DNA of 64,000 nt from Candidatus Methylopumilus universalis (GTDB lineage: Bacteria > Pseudomonadota > Gammaproteobacteria > Burkholderiales > Methylophilaceae): assembly GCF_006364435.1 (NCBI RefSeq), contig NZ_CP040977.1:1116001-1180000 (forward strand), in the 5' to 3' direction. The position numbers and the translations under genes were made by a program. The notes under the pieces were generated by a model. The model searched no databases, was not told the DNA's origin, and saw only the letters and a list, made by a program, of their open reading frames with translations. Of the stretch, positions 34,070-43,843 are shown piece by piece. How positions within the stretch are numbered: the stretch's first letter is position 1; each line of letters begins with the position of its first letter.

Positions 34070-34606
34070 TTAAGCGCTTTCAGCTGGTGGTTCAGTCGCC
34101 TCAGCTGGAGCTGCTTCAGGAGCTGCGGCTTCTATTGGGGCCGCTTCTGGCGCTGCCTCAGTTGTTACTTCAGGAGCTGCTGCTTCTGCAGGTGCTTCTT
34201 CAGGCGCAGGCGCTGTTGCAGCTTCTGCTGCCTTCGCTTTTTCTTCTGCTTCTTTAGCATCCATCGCTGCTTTTAATTCTTCAGCTTTCTTAGCGGCTTC
34301 TTTAGCTTTTCTGAGCTCTACTTTATCTACGTCTTTTTTCTTTAAAGCCACGATTGCTTCTGGGCCTTTTGCATGCAGTTTAACTAAACGGTGAACTGAA
34401 TCTGAGAGGAGTGCGCCATGACCTTTCCAATGTGTCACACGTTCGTTATCAATACGAAGTGCTTCGGTGCCAATCTTAGCCATTGGGTTATAAAAACCAA
34501 TACGCTCAATAAAGCGTCCGTCGCGGCGATTTCTTGAATCTGCCACTACTACATTGTAAAAAGGGGTCTTTTTTGAACCGCCTCTAGAAAGTCGAATAAT
34601 TACCAT
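34070..34606 (-). CDS. rpsP: 30S ribosomal protein S16 with very long Ala/Glu/Pro-rich tail
   Basis: A 178-residue protein, about twice the usual length. Residues 1-82 are ordinary S16 ([37 protein letters not shown]). Residues about 83-110 are a charged helix ([22 protein letters not shown]). From about 120 to the end the sequence is almost only Ala, Glu and Pro ([25 protein letters not shown]). The reading frame runs unbroken to the stop, so the tail is translated with the ribosomal protein. It is the first gene of the operon, with a clear promoter. The tail is probably disordered and outside the S16 fold; its function is unknown. Confidence 0.95.
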   Translation of the reverse strand: MVIIRLSRGGSKKTPFYNVVVADSRNRRDGRFIERIGFYNPMAKIGTEALRIDNERVTHWKGHGALLSDSVHRLVKLHAKGPEAIVALKKKDVDKVELRKAKEAAKKAEELKAAMDAKEAEEKAKAAEAATAPAPEEAPAEAAAPEVTTEAAPEAAPIEAAAPEAAPAEATEPPAESA

Positions 34607-34653
34607 AATTTACACTCTTCAATTAGTTAAAAATTTTCTTAAGAAAGGGGCGG

Positions 34654-34683
34654 ATTTTACGCTATTTTTGGCATATTTGGCAA
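34654..34683 (-). promoter_or_regulatory. rpsP operon promoter
   Basis: Minus-strand -35 box TTGCCA (34678-34683), 18-nt spacer and -10 box TAAAAT (34654-34659). It is followed by a GC-rich discriminator (CCGCCCC), a feature of promoters under stringent control. Transcription would start about 40 nt before the rpsP ATG. Confidence 0.65.
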
Positions 34684-34725
34684 GCAAAATCACTTTAAAG
34701 ACAAGAATTTAAGGTCTCTTTTGGA

Positions 34726-35394
34726 CTATTGGTAAGAGGTGGGATCATTAACCCCAGCTGCTTTAAAGCCGTTTTGCCTTAAACGACAAGAATCACAGAC
34801 GCCACATGCATGGCCTTCTTTATCAGCCTGGTAACAGGAGACAGTTAAACTATAATCTACGCCCAATTTCATACCCTGAAGAATAATGGCTTCTTTAGAA
34901 AGATGAATCAACGGGGTGTGAAGTTGAATATTTTGCCCTTCTACAGCTGACTTGGTGGCTAAATTAGCCATTTTCTGAAATTGCTCAATATATTCGGGTC
35001 TGCAATCAGGGTAACCTGAATAATCGACGGCATTGACCCCTATAAAAATATCATGCGCACCGATCACTTCCGCCCAACCTAGCGCCAAAGTGAGCATTAA
35101 GGTATTTCGCGCGGGCACATAAGTAATCGGAATATGAGACGTTAATTCGGTTGGTACTTTTAAATCAGGATTAGTCAGCGCTGAAGTAAGCATCCAACTT
35201 AAATCCATCTCAACCGTTTTATGATCTTGTACTTTAAACAGTAAAGCAATTTTTTTAGCAGCTTCGAGCTCGGCAATATGGCGCTGGTGATAATTGACAC
35301 TCAAGGCATAACATTCATAACCTTCATTTTTTGCAATCGCTAACGTGGTGGCTGAATCAAGGCCTCCTGATAAAAGAACGACAGCTTTAGACAC
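34726..35394 (-). CDS. queC: 7-cyano-7-deazaguanine synthase QueC
   Basis: Converts carboxy-deazaguanine to preQ0 with ATP and ammonia, in queuosine synthesis. I start at GTG 35392-35394, which overlaps the queE stop by 8 nt, has GGAG about 9 nt ahead and gives 222 residues; a longer reading would add unrelated residues. The PP-loop SGGLDSATT lies near the N-terminus, and the zinc cysteines are in the C-terminal [18 protein letters not shown]. It is the last gene of a long minus-strand run. Confidence 0.94.
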   Translation of the reverse strand: MSKAVVLLSGGLDSATTLAIAKNEGYECYALSVNYHQRHIAELEAAKKIALLFKVQDHKTVEMDLSWMLTSALTNPDLKVPTELTSHIPITYVPARNTLMLTLALGWAEVIGAHDIFIGVNAVDYSGYPDCRPEYIEQFQKMANLATKSAVEGQNIQLHTPLIHLSKEAIILQGMKLGVDYSLTVSCYQADKEGHACGVCDSCRLRQNGFKAAGVNDPTSYQ

Positions 35395-36028
35395 CCGGTT
35401 TTTCTCCCCAGAGTAATTTATGCAATTGAATTTGCATGCGCACATGCAGCTGATCTTTCAAAATCCAATTCCCTAAATCAGTGACATCCAGTTTTTGATA
35501 TACAGGGGAAAATAAGACGCTACATTTTTGTGTGAGCTTATATTGATCAAGTATTTTTTTAGCCCAGTCATAATCTTCACGACTACAAAGTACAAATTTA
35601 ATTTCATCTTTTGATTCAATAATCGCTAAATTTTCCCAGTGATTTTTTTTCTCTTCACCTGACTCAGGCGTTTTGATATCTAAAATAATTTTAATCCGAG
35701 GGTCAACCTCTTTGATAGAAAGTCCTCCACCGGTTTCAATCGAGACTTCGTAATTGCTATCAGCCAAAGTCTTAAGAAGGTTGTGTACTTCTTTTTGTGC
35801 GAGCGGTTCACCTCCCGTCACTGTGACAAAGCGGGTGTCATATTTTTTGATCGATGCCATAATGGCCTCGATATCCATCATCGATCCACCTTGAAAAGCA
35901 TAAGCGGTATCACAATAATGGCAACGCATCGGACATCCACTTAAGCGAATAAAAATCGTAGGCCATCCCATGCGAGAGGATTCACCTTGCAGTGAATAAA
36001 AAATTTCAAAGATTTTAAGTTGTATCAC
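35387..36028 (-). CDS. queE: 7-carboxy-7-deazaguanine synthase QueE
   Basis: A 213-residue radical-SAM enzyme that contracts the pterin ring to carboxy-deazaguanine. The N-terminal [12 protein letters not shown] contacts substrate. The iron-sulfur motif is CPMRCHYCD (CX3CX2C, residues about 32-39), and VTGGEPL lies near 72. The neighbour queC follows with an 8-nt overlap, so the two enzymes of preQ0 synthesis are translationally coupled. The 40-nt gap from cpoB is the widest in this run. Confidence 0.95.
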   Translation of the reverse strand: MIQLKIFEIFYSLQGESSRMGWPTIFIRLSGCPMRCHYCDTAYAFQGGSMMDIEAIMASIKKYDTRFVTVTGGEPLAQKEVHNLLKTLADSNYEVSIETGGGLSIKEVDPRIKIILDIKTPESGEEKKNHWENLAIIESKDEIKFVLCSREDYDWAKKILDQYKLTQKCSVLFSPVYQKLDVTDLGNWILKDQLHVRMQIQLHKLLWGEKPGV

Positions 36029-36068
36029 GTTAAGAATTTAAGACTAAAGAAGTTAAGGTGTAAAAATT

Positions 36069-36845
36069 TTAGGGCTTAATACTTTCTAAAACTTTTAAGC
36101 GCTTTTGAGCATTTTGGATGACATCACTCTTAGGATATTTTTTAATTAAATCCTTTAAGCTTTTTTTGGCTTCAGGGATAAGCGCCAATTGAATTTGTGC
36201 ATTGGCTAAACCTAATAAAGCTTCTGGATTTTTTGCAAAATCAGGATGCTGATCGAGTAATTTTTGATAGGTACCAATCGTTGCTTTGTAATTCTTTAAA
36301 TTAAATTGTGCATTAGCTAAAGCATATTTAGCATCAGGTAATAATGCACTATTGGGGAATTGTTTAATAAAATCAGTAAAGGCTTGGAAAGCTTCTTTAT
36401 TTTTTAAGCCATCTAAAAGTGCGTTCGCTTGATCGTAAACTTCTTGATCTGAAGGTGCTTTTATCTCGGGCGTTGGAGGCGTTTCTGCGACCTTGTTGGG
36501 GGTTGGAAGAGAGCCTGCAGTTGATTTTTCTTCAATCCTTCGAAGTCTGCCATCCAAATCTTGATAAAGATCTTTCTGGCGTTGTTCAACCGTAGCATTT
36601 AAATGACGCAAGGTTTCCATATCACCACGCAATTTGGAAACCTCTTGTTTCATTAATTCGATTTGATTCAGCATGTCGTTGAGGCTACCACTTTTAATGA
36701 CAGCCTCAAGATTGACAATACGAGCTTGTAACTCAGTTTCTTTTAATTGCATCTCTTGAAGTTTTTTTCTAGCGTCCGTATCTTCAAAGAGTGCCGCATG
36801 TAAAGGTGTGACAAATAAATATGCTAAAAGAATAAGTTTTTTCAT
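36069..36845 (-). CDS. cpoB: Tol-Pal system protein CpoB (YbgF)
   Basis: A 258-residue periplasmic protein. The signal peptide ends at about residue 17 (LHA). A coiled-coil (about 27-95, MQLKETELQARIVNLE) mediates trimerisation. The C-terminal half holds TPR repeats (YDQANALLDGLKNKEAFQAF and two more) that bind TolA and coordinate outer-membrane constriction with septal wall synthesis. It follows pal after 14 nt as usual. Confidence 0.93.
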   Translation of the reverse strand: MKKLILLAYLFVTPLHAALFEDTDARKKLQEMQLKETELQARIVNLEAVIKSGSLNDMLNQIELMKQEVSKLRGDMETLRHLNATVEQRQKDLYQDLDGRLRRIEEKSTAGSLPTPNKVAETPPTPEIKAPSDQEVYDQANALLDGLKNKEAFQAFTDFIKQFPNSALLPDAKYALANAQFNLKNYKATIGTYQKLLDQHPDFAKNPEALLGLANAQIQLALIPEAKKSLKDLIKKYPKSDVIQNAQKRLKVLESIKP

Positions 36846-36859
36846 TAAAGCTTAACTAT

Positions 36860-37360
36860 TTACTCTTTTTCGTAAGAGATATCGACGCGACGATCTTTTC
36901 CATAGCATACGTCATCTTTACAATTTGTATCTGCACGCTCTTCACCGAAACTCACTGTTTCGATTTGTGCATCTTGCGCACCTAAAACATTCATGGATTT
37001 CTTAACCGACACAGAACGTTTTTGGCCAAGTGAAACGTTGTATTCACGTGAGCCACGATCATCCGTATTGCCAGTTAAAGTCATTTTGGCTTTTGGATGT
37101 GACGCCACATATTTGGCATGTGCTGCTAAGAGGTCTTTATATTCAGCTTTCACGGTATCTTTATCATAGTCAAAATAAATACTACGTTTAGATAAGATGT
37201 TATTTGGATCACGTAAGCTTGCTAAATCAAGATCTTTTTCATCGCTCGAATCGTTCGATGCAGAAGGGCCAGCAGGTTTTGATACATCAACAATCGGTGT
37301 TGAGCTACAGCCTATCAAAAATAATGATAGTAATGATGCAAGAAATAGTGACTTTTTCAT
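36860..37360 (-). CDS. pal: peptidoglycan-associated lipoprotein Pal
   Basis: A 166-residue outer-membrane lipoprotein. The lipobox LFLIGC acylates Cys about 18. After a short linker comes the OmpA-like peptidoglycan-binding domain: SIYFDYDKD, TGNTDDRGSREYNVSLGQKR and the end VDISYE. It anchors the outer membrane to the wall and is regulated by TolB. It lies 25 nt after tolB. Confidence 0.96.
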   Translation of the reverse strand: MKKSLFLASLLSLFLIGCSSTPIVDVSKPAGPSASNDSSDEKDLDLASLRDPNNILSKRSIYFDYDKDTVKAEYKDLLAAHAKYVASHPKAKMTLTGNTDDRGSREYNVSLGQKRSVSVKKSMNVLGAQDAQIETVSFGEERADTNCKDDVCYGKDRRVDISYEKE

Positions 37361-37385
37361 TTTCCAAATCTCCAGTTAAGTTAAT

Positions 37386-38690
37386 TTATTTTACAAAAGG
37401 TGCCCATGCGGGCTCTCTAATATCATCAGCGTTAATATTAAATGATTGCCGAACCACACCATCAATCGATACGGTAGAAAGTTCGCCCGATCCGTTGATC
37501 TTATGTGCATATAGTATCACATGCCCATTCGGTGAAAACTTAGGCGCTTCATCAAAAGGACCGTCAGTAATTTTCGTAATTTGTCCTGTTTGTAGATCGT
37601 GTAACACCACTCTAAATCGACCTTCATCTTGCATCACATAAGAGAGCATTTTGGCATCGGGAGAGACGTTAGGATTTAAGTTTTGGTTTCCTTCGAACGA
37701 CACACGTTGAGGCTCGCCTCCGCTTGATGCGACTTTATAAATTTGTGGGCGACCACCGCGATCGGATGTGAAATAAATCAAACGGCCATCTGGCGACCAG
37801 ACCGGCTCCGTATCAATATGCGCACTCTGGATAAGCGGTTTTAAATTGGACCCGTCAGCATCGATGAGATAAATTTGTGAGTTTGCGTTGTAGGTTAAAA
37901 CAATGGCCAAACGTCTGCCGTCAGGCGACCATGAAGGCGAGCTATTATTGCCTTTGAAGTTAGCCAAGACCGTTCTTTGTCCTGTCACTAAAGACTGAAT
38001 ATAGATAATAGGTTTTTTCTTTTCAAAAGATACGTAAGCGATCTTTGTCCCATCTGGCGACCATCTTGCAGAGATAATAGGCTGAGGGGATCCCACAACC
38101 GACTGCACATTAAATCCATCTGCATCGGCCACGTTTAAAGAGTAGCGGCCTTTATTTTTTGTGATGTAAGAAATCTTGGTGCTAAAGACCCCTGGAATAC
38201 CAGTTAATTTTTCATAAATGGTGTCAGAAATTTTATGTGCGATGGCTCTATATTGGGCCACTGGTCCTGAATATTCCATAGTAGTTAAAATCGTTTTTTT
38301 ATTGATATCGACTAAAAACCAATTTACCTTTAAACGGTTATTACTGATCTCCACCTGACCTAGCGTCATGACTTGTGCTTCAATGGCACTCATTTCCGAA
38401 TAATTGATTTCGCTTAAAGCTGATGGTTTATTGATCAAACCATCTACATTTAAAGGTCTGAAAAATCCCGAGCGATAAAGATCTGCTGCGATGATTTGAT
38501 GCATACGACTATTAGCTTTATCCCCCGCCATTTCTTTATAAGGCATAACTGCAATATTAATTTGCTTGGTACCGCCTCCAGAAATCTCAATCGTTTCAAT
38601 CGCAAATGCACTAGAAGATATGAAGAAAAGTAAGACTAGAGAAATAAATGCTTTGAATGTTTTTAACATAAGTAAATTATATTTTTTCAT
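37386..38690 (-). CDS. tolB: Tol-Pal system protein TolB
   Basis: A 434-residue periplasmic protein. The signal peptide ends near AFA (residue about 30). An N-terminal domain (to about 170) binds TolA. A six-bladed propeller with repeated SPDG motifs (SPDGTKIAYVS, SPDGRRLAIV, SPDGRLIYFTS) binds Pal. The first ATG overlaps tolA by 14 nt; a second ATG seven codons on (38669) would also give a full signal peptide, and neither has a clear Shine-Dalgarno. Standard position between tolA and pal. Confidence 0.94.
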   Translation of the reverse strand: MKKYNLLMLKTFKAFISLVLLFFISSSAFAIETIEISGGGTKQINIAVMPYKEMAGDKANSRMHQIIAADLYRSGFFRPLNVDGLINKPSALSEINYSEMSAIEAQVMTLGQVEISNNRLKVNWFLVDINKKTILTTMEYSGPVAQYRAIAHKISDTIYEKLTGIPGVFSTKISYITKNKGRYSLNVADADGFNVQSVVGSPQPIISARWSPDGTKIAYVSFEKKKPIIYIQSLVTGQRTVLANFKGNNSSPSWSPDGRRLAIVLTYNANSQIYLIDADGSNLKPLIQSAHIDTEPVWSPDGRLIYFTSDRGGRPQIYKVASSGGEPQRVSFEGNQNLNPNVSPDAKMLSYVMQDEGRFRVVLHDLQTGQITKITDGPFDEAPKFSPNGHVILYAHKINGSGELSTVSIDGVVRQSFNINADDIREPAWAPFVK

Positions 38691-39468
38691 TGGGTCTAAA
38701 GTTAAGTTTTAAATTTTTAAATTTTGAAAATAAATCAGTATCTGTTGGCACTGGTAAGGGTTGTGATTGAAAAATAGCACGCTCGACTGATTCGTCACAT
38801 ACTGGAATACCGCTTGATTTTAACATTTTAGGGTTACCAATCAATTCTCCAGTGGGCATGAGTCCGATTTCAAACTGAAGCTCCACAGGACTCGTGCCAC
38901 ATAACTGCTTATTCACATTCTGTTGAATTTTTCTTTGAATCAATAATTTATATTTATCCATTTCACCTAATTTAGCACCTCCTTGGGTAGGATTAGCATT
39001 TGATTGTTTCACGTCTTCATGACGATTTAATGAAGGCTTTGATTTGTCTTGTAATAATTCTTGTTGAAGTTTAGCCAATTGATCTTGCTTTAAAAGTTCT
39101 TCCTGAATTTTTTTCAAATCATCTTTCTTTTTTTGATCTTCTAATTTTTTACGATCCTCTTCTTCTTTTTTTTGTTTCAAGCTAATTTCGGCCTTATCAC
39201 TTGTCAGTGATTTAATAATTTCTTCCATTTTAGATGGTTTGGGCAGAGGCTTTGGCGGTTCTGGCTCAATCTTCTTTTCAACAGGCGGCGTGTCAATTGC
39301 CTTAACACTTGCTGCAGGAATTGAATCCCATAATTCCACTTCGGCTACTTGGGGTAACTTTACTCTCCATTCAAAACTGACAATCATGATCGCGATTAAA
39401 ACAATATGCACAATCGCTGCATAGATCGCAGCTCTTCTTGCAATGATTTTTTCTTGGGGTCTAATCAC
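38677..39468 (-). CDS. tolA: Tol-Pal system protein TolA
   Basis: A 263-residue protein. One N-terminal transmembrane helix (about 14-33, AIYAAIVHIVLIAIMIVSF) anchors it in the inner membrane. Residues about 80-150 are a long charged Lys/Glu/Gln helix that spans the periplasm. The C-terminal ~95 residues are the TolC/TonB-like domain (CGTSPVELQFEIGLMPTGEL). It passes energy from TolQR to Pal-TolB. It lies between tolR and tolB; the helical rod is shorter than in E. coli. Confidence 0.93.
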   Translation of the reverse strand: MIRPQEKIIARRAAIYAAIVHIVLIAIMIVSFEWRVKLPQVAEVELWDSIPAASVKAIDTPPVEKKIEPEPPKPLPKPSKMEEIIKSLTSDKAEISLKQKKEEEDRKKLEDQKKKDDLKKIQEELLKQDQLAKLQQELLQDKSKPSLNRHEDVKQSNANPTQGGAKLGEMDKYKLLIQRKIQQNVNKQLCGTSPVELQFEIGLMPTGELIGNPKMLKSSGIPVCDESVERAIFQSQPLPVPTDTDLFSKFKNLKLNFRPNEKI

Positions 39469-39477
39469 GTCAAATAT

Positions 39478-39867
39478 TTATTTTTGTGGTTTCAAGAGTA
39501 AGCCCACTTTAGAAACATTATTTTGTTTTAAAAGATCCATGACACTTATCACTTCATCGTATTTCACATTCTTGTCAGCGGCGATCACAAGTGCTCGATC
39601 AGGCGTTGTTTTAATTAAAGACTGCACGTGGCTTAACAATCGATCGCGCGTATAAGTCTCACCCTCAATCTCAATCGTGCTATTAAGTTTTATGGTAATC
39701 ACAATGGGCGCTCCTGTTTGTTTTAATGTCTCACCTACTTCAGGAAGCTCCACGACACCCGGATTCGTCATAGGGGCTGTCACCATAAAAATAACAAGTA
39801 AAACTAAAGTCACATCAATGTATGGCACCACATTGATCTGATTCATTAAGCGACGTTTGCGCATCAC
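39478..39867 (-). CDS. tolR: Tol-Pal system protein TolR
   Basis: A 129-residue ExbD/TolR protein. One transmembrane helix near the N-terminus carries the essential Asp (VVPYIDVTLVLLVIF); a periplasmic domain follows (DRALVIAADKNVKYDEVI). With TolQ it forms the proton channel that drives TolA. It starts where tolQ stops and is followed by tolA after 9 nt. Confidence 0.95.
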   Translation of the reverse strand: MMRKRRLMNQINVVPYIDVTLVLLVIFMVTAPMTNPGVVELPEVGETLKQTGAPIVITIKLNSTIEIEGETYTRDRLLSHVQSLIKTTPDRALVIAADKNVKYDEVISVMDLLKQNNVSKVGLLLKPQK

Positions 39868-40539
39868 TTATCCTTTTCTTTGTAAGATATTAATGAACTC
39901 TTCCATGAAGCTTTCATATCTCACCGATAAACGATCCACTGAAGTTGCAAAACGGTTATAGGCAATGACAGCTGGAATCGCTGCAAATAAACCAATGGCA
40001 GTTGCGATTAATGCCTCTGCAATCCCAGGAGCCACTTGAGTGAGCGTTGCTTGTGCTACATTGGCGAGTCCTCTAAAGGCATTCATGATGCCCCATACTG
40101 TTCCAAATAAACCAATGTAAGGACTTACAGATCCCACTGATGCTAGAAAAGGTAAATGTGCATCTAAGAAATCAAGTTCACGATTATAAGTAGCACGCAT
40201 GGCTCGGCGCACACCTTCAATCACATCGCTCATATCGCTTTTGGATGTTTTATGCCGATTAAATTCTTTATAGCCTGCTTCAAAAATAGTCGCTAGACCT
40301 TTATTCTTAATGCGGCCACTATGAATACTGTCATGGAGTTTATTGAGATCCCCACTTGTCCAGAATGTGTTTTCAAATTCATCCACTGCGAGTTCTGCAC
40401 TTTTTAATACAGAGACTTTAATAAAGATATACCACCAAGAAAATCCAGAAGCAGCTAATAAAATTAACATGACAAGTTGAACAGGAATGGTTGCTCCTGT
40501 AATCAAACTTAAAAAAGATAAATCATTTACAACATTCAT
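39868..40539 (-). CDS. tolQ: Tol-Pal system protein TolQ
   Basis: A 223-residue ExbB/TolQ-family membrane protein with three transmembrane helices. The conserved region LASVGSVSPYIGLFGTVWGIM near residue 130 and EALIATAIGLFAAIPAVI near 170 are the proton-channel helices. It forms a pentamer around TolR. The first ATG overlaps the ybgC stop by 4 nt, the usual coupling. Confidence 0.96.
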   Translation of the reverse strand: MNVVNDLSFLSLITGATIPVQLVMLILLAASGFSWWYIFIKVSVLKSAELAVDEFENTFWTSGDLNKLHDSIHSGRIKNKGLATIFEAGYKEFNRHKTSKSDMSDVIEGVRRAMRATYNRELDFLDAHLPFLASVGSVSPYIGLFGTVWGIMNAFRGLANVAQATLTQVAPGIAEALIATAIGLFAAIPAVIAYNRFATSVDRLSVRYESFMEEFINILQRKG

Positions 40540-40946
40540 AAAGACTCCATGGTTTGTTTAACAGTGGATGGGATTCTGACGGGTTTAAATTTTTCACTAT
40601 CGATACAAGCAATATCGACACTTGCATCAATTAACATTTCATTGTCACGATAAATCATTTGTCTAAACTCAATTTTGCTAGAGCCTATATCTTTGAGCTC
40701 ACTTTTAACGATTAAGTCATCATTAAAACGTGCGGGGAGTTTGTATTGAATATCGATTCGATGCACGACGAACATTATATGATCATGATGTTTTAAATGG
40801 TGTTGGTCAATTCCAACACTTCTCAACCATTCCGTTCTTGCGCGCTCCATAAATTTTAAATAGTTAGCGTGATAAACAACACCACCACTATCGGTGTCTT
40901 CAAAATAAATACGAACAGGGAATGAAAAAGTTCTTATTCCTGCCAT
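40536..40946 (-). CDS. ybgC: acyl-CoA thioesterase YbgC
   Basis: A 136-residue hot-dog-fold thioesterase. The N-terminal [21 protein letters not shown] contains the catalytic Asp and the HANY motif. YbgC hydrolyses acyl-CoA or acyl-ACP and links phospholipid synthesis with the Tol-Pal complex. It overlaps ruvB by 13 nt upstream and tolQ by 4 nt downstream. Confidence 0.94.
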   Translation of the reverse strand: MAGIRTFSFPVRIYFEDTDSGGVVYHANYLKFMERARTEWLRSVGIDQHHLKHHDHIMFVVHRIDIQYKLPARFNDDLIVKSELKDIGSSKIEFRQMIYRDNEMLIDASVDIACIDSEKFKPVRIPSTVKQTMESL

Positions 40947-41971
40947 AAGTTATCTGTGGGTTGTTGTGAAGGTGGCTTCATACCAAAGTGAAGATAAGTC
41001 GCTTGTGTCACGACACGTCCGCGAGGGGTACGCATGAGATAACCTTGTTGAATAAGATAGGGCTCCAAAACATCTTCAATGGTTTCCCGCTCTTCACCAA
41101 TGGCGGCAGCTAAATTATCAATACCGACCGGGCCTCCATTGAATTTTTCTAGGATCGCTTGGAGAAGCTTTCGATCCATGACATCTAGCCCTAATAAATC
41201 TACATCCAACATTTTAAGTGCGTCATCTGCAATTGACGCTGTAATTTTTCCATTGGATTTGACTTGTGCGTAATCGCGTACACGTCTTAATAAACGGTTT
41301 GCAATGCGAGGTGTGCCTCGTGAACGTTTTGCAATTTCTAACGAGCCTGAAGGATCAATATCGGCTTCTAAAAGACTGGATGAACGATCCACAATTTTTG
41401 CTAATTCAGTTTCACTATAAAACTCTAGTCGAGAGACAATACCAAAACGATCACGAAGTGGATTGGTGAGCATACCTGCTCGTGTGGTCGCCCCCACTAA
41501 GGTAAAAGGTGGCAAATCAAGTCGCACTGATCTTGCCGATGGACCTTCACCAATCATGATATCAAGTCGGTAATCCTCCATCGCGGGGTATAAAATTTCT
41601 TCGATGACAGGTGACAAACGATGAATCTCATCAATGAATAAAACATCATTCGGTTCTAAATTGGTAAGGAGTGCTGCGAGGTCGCCTGCTTTTTCTAAAA
41701 CAGGGCCTGATGTTTGGCGAAGATTAACACCCATTTCTTTTGCAATGATGTGCGCTAAAGTGGTTTTGCCTAAACCGGGCGGTCCAAAAAGTAATACATG
41801 ATCTAACGCTTCGTTTCTATTTTTAGCCGCTGAAATAAAAATCTCTAATTGGCTTCTGACTTTTTCTTGGCCGACATATTCTTGAAGCTCTTTGGGGCGA
41901 AGTGCGCGCTCAATAGATTCCTCAACAGGCTCATTCACGGTACTTGCTACAAAACGATCAGATTCAATCAT
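40934..41971 (-). CDS. ruvB: Holliday junction branch migration ATPase RuvB
   Basis: A 345-residue AAA+ helicase motor. Walker A is [11 protein letters not shown] (about residue 62), Walker B FIDEIHRL (about 113), and sensor regions include [18 protein letters not shown]. The C-terminal winged helix binds DNA ([16 protein letters not shown]). It drives branch migration with RuvA. It lies between ruvA (9-nt gap) and ybgC. Confidence 0.97.
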   Translation of the reverse strand: MIESDRFVASTVNEPVEESIERALRPKELQEYVGQEKVRSQLEIFISAAKNRNEALDHVLLFGPPGLGKTTLAHIIAKEMGVNLRQTSGPVLEKAGDLAALLTNLEPNDVLFIDEIHRLSPVIEEILYPAMEDYRLDIMIGEGPSARSVRLDLPPFTLVGATTRAGMLTNPLRDRFGIVSRLEFYSETELAKIVDRSSSLLEADIDPSGSLEIAKRSRGTPRIANRLLRRVRDYAQVKSNGKITASIADDALKMLDVDLLGLDVMDRKLLQAILEKFNGGPVGIDNLAAAIGEERETIEDVLEPYLIQQGYLMRTPRGRVVTQATYLHFGMKPPSQQPTDNLWQE

Positions 41972-41980
41972 GCGTCTTCA

Positions 41981-42562
41981 TTAGCCTTTAGATAAATATT
42001 TTAAAGCTTGTTTAATGCCGTCATTCACAGTGAGATTTATATCTAAACTTTTGACTGCATTTAAAGATTCGCGTTCATTGTAGCCTAATGCAATGAGCGC
42101 ATTGAGTACATCTTGGCTGATCGATGTGATACCAGAACCCTTAATACTTAGCGCTGAATCAAGCGTGAATTTATCTTTCAATTCTAATAGCAATCGTTCG
42201 GCTGTTTTTTTGCCAATACCAGGCACACGAGTTAAAAGTCCTGCTTCTTGAAGTGACACGGCTTGAATCAATTCATCAATGGATAAGCCACTTAAAATCG
42301 CGAGTGCAGACTTAGCTCCAATCCCGTTCACTTTTAAAAGCTGTCTAAACATCAAACGTTCTTGGTGAGTGCCAAAACCAAAGAGAAGCTGCGCATCTTC
42401 ACGCACGACAAAGTGCGTGAGTAATGTGACTTTATCTCCTACTTGAGGCAGCAAATAAAAAGTACTCATAGGGACTTCACATTCATAACCCACACCATTG
42501 CAATCAATTAAAGCCAAAGGAGGTGTTTTATCTAAAAGAATGCCGGAAATTCTGCCTATCAT
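41981..42562 (-). CDS. ruvA: Holliday junction DNA helicase subunit RuvA
   Basis: A 193-residue protein. Domain I is the OB-fold ([27 protein letters not shown]), domain II contains two helix-hairpin-helix motifs ([13 protein letters not shown] and [13 protein letters not shown]), and the small C-terminal domain III contacts RuvB ([12 protein letters not shown]). Binds the four-way junction as a tetramer. Its start overlaps the ruvC stop by 4 nt. Confidence 0.96.
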   Translation of the reverse strand: MIGRISGILLDKTPPLALIDCNGVGYECEVPMSTFYLLPQVGDKVTLLTHFVVREDAQLLFGFGTHQERLMFRQLLKVNGIGAKSALAILSGLSIDELIQAVSLQEAGLLTRVPGIGKKTAERLLLELKDKFTLDSALSIKGSGITSISQDVLNALIALGYNERESLNAVKSLDINLTVNDGIKQALKYLSKG

Positions 42563-43107
42563 ACGAGCCTACCTTTTTTCATGCGGTAACTTAAAGCATC
42601 CATACTTTGCAATTGGTTATAAGCATGAGCATGACACATCGCACATGCAAGCGCATCTGCAGAATCGGCTTGCGGTAATTCGGGTAATTTTAAAAAGCGT
42701 TTGACCATTTCTTGCACCTGCTCTTTTTTGGCATGTCCTGAACCTACTACTGATTTTTTAACTTGCAATGCTGTGTATTCATACACAGGTAATTTTTTGA
42801 TCACAGCAGCGCTGATGGCAGCTCCTCTTGCTTGACCTAATAAAAGGGTAGATTGTGGATTCACATTCACAAACACTTTTTCAATAGCGACTTGTTTTGG
42901 CTTGTATTGATCGATCACTTCAAAGAGCCCTTCTAAAATAATTTGAATGCGCTCAGGCAAACTATCACGCGCATCAACCTTAGCGCTGACCGTTTTAATC
43001 ACACCACTTCCAAGATAGCGAATCTTGTCACCACTTTTTTCTACGACACCGAACCCTGTCATTCTTAGACCAGGATCAATACCAAGGATGATAATAGGAT
43101 CACTCAA
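42559..43107 (-). CDS. ruvC: crossover junction endodeoxyribonuclease RuvC
   Basis: A 182-residue resolvase that cuts Holliday junctions. The RNase-H-like acidic residues are present: Asp in [12 protein letters not shown] (about 10), Glu in AIEKVFVN, and two Asp in the [14 protein letters not shown] segment near 140. It lies 8 nt after yebC and overlaps ruvA by 4 nt, so ruvC, ruvA and ruvB are coupled. Confidence 0.96.
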   Translation of the reverse strand: MSDPIIILGIDPGLRMTGFGVVEKSGDKIRYLGSGVIKTVSAKVDARDSLPERIQIILEGLFEVIDQYKPKQVAIEKVFVNVNPQSTLLLGQARGAAISAAVIKKLPVYEYTALQVKKSVVGSGHAKKEQVQEMVKRFLKLPELPQADSADALACAMCHAHAYNQLQSMDALSYRMKKGRLV

Positions 43108-43115
43108 TGATGAAT

Positions 43116-43841
43116 TTAATCTTCAATCACTGCTGTGGTATAAACTTCCTGAACATCATCTAAGTCATCAAGCGTATCTAGAATTTTTTGCATGCGAATA
43201 CCGTCATCTCCACTTAAAGCATTTTCTAGTGTAGGTCGCATCGCGACTTCGGCTAATTCTATTTTTAAACCTGCACTTAAAAGCGCTTCCTTAATCTGAA
43301 TAAATTCTTGAGTAGGCGTGATCACCTCAATACTCCCGTCCTCATCATTGATAATATCTTCAGCACCTGCCTCTAAAGCCACTTCCATGACTTTGTCTTC
43401 ATCTGTGCCGGGCGCAAAAAAGATACGTCCACAATGTTTAAACAAAAAAGCCACAGATCCATCGGTGCCTAAATTGCCGCCATGTTTAGTGAGTGCATGT
43501 CTCACATCAGCGACCGCTCTTTGTTTATTATCCGTTAAGCAATCAATAATAATGGCCGCTCCGCCTATACCGTATCCTTCGTATCTTACTTCTTCGTAAC
43601 TCACACCTTCTAACTCTCCTGTGCCTTTTTTAATGGCACGCGTGATATTGTCTTGTGGCATATTTTCTTCTTTAGCGAGTGCCACAGCAGCTCTCAATCT
43701 CGGATTGAAGTTCACTTCTCCACCAGCGAGCCTTGCTGAAACTGTAATTTCTTTGATAATTTTTGTGAATACTTTTCCGCGCTTAGCGTCTTGGCGACCC
43801 TTGCGGTGTTGAATATTCGCCCATTTGGAATGTCCTGCCAT
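43116..43841 (-). CDS. yebC: YebC/PmpR family protein
   Basis: A 241-residue protein with the invariant N-terminus [22 protein letters not shown]. Members act as DNA-binding regulators in some species, and recent work also assigns YebC-like proteins a role in easing ribosome stalling at proline runs. It is linked to ruvC as in most proteobacteria and has 2 nt to the upstream transporter gene. Confidence 0.95.
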   Translation of the reverse strand: MAGHSKWANIQHRKGRQDAKRGKVFTKIIKEITVSARLAGGEVNFNPRLRAAVALAKEENMPQDNITRAIKKGTGELEGVSYEEVRYEGYGIGGAAIIIDCLTDNKQRAVADVRHALTKHGGNLGTDGSVAFLFKHCGRIFFAPGTDEDKVMEVALEAGAEDIINDEDGSIEVITPTQEFIQIKEALLSAGLKIELAEVAMRPTLENALSGDDGIRMQKILDTLDDLDDVQEVYTTAVIED

Positions 43842-43843
43842 GC

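Noticed and set aside
34045-34257. Plus-strand Leu/Gln-rich open frame
   Set aside because: Artefact of the Ala/Glu/Pro-rich S16 tail read on the other strand.
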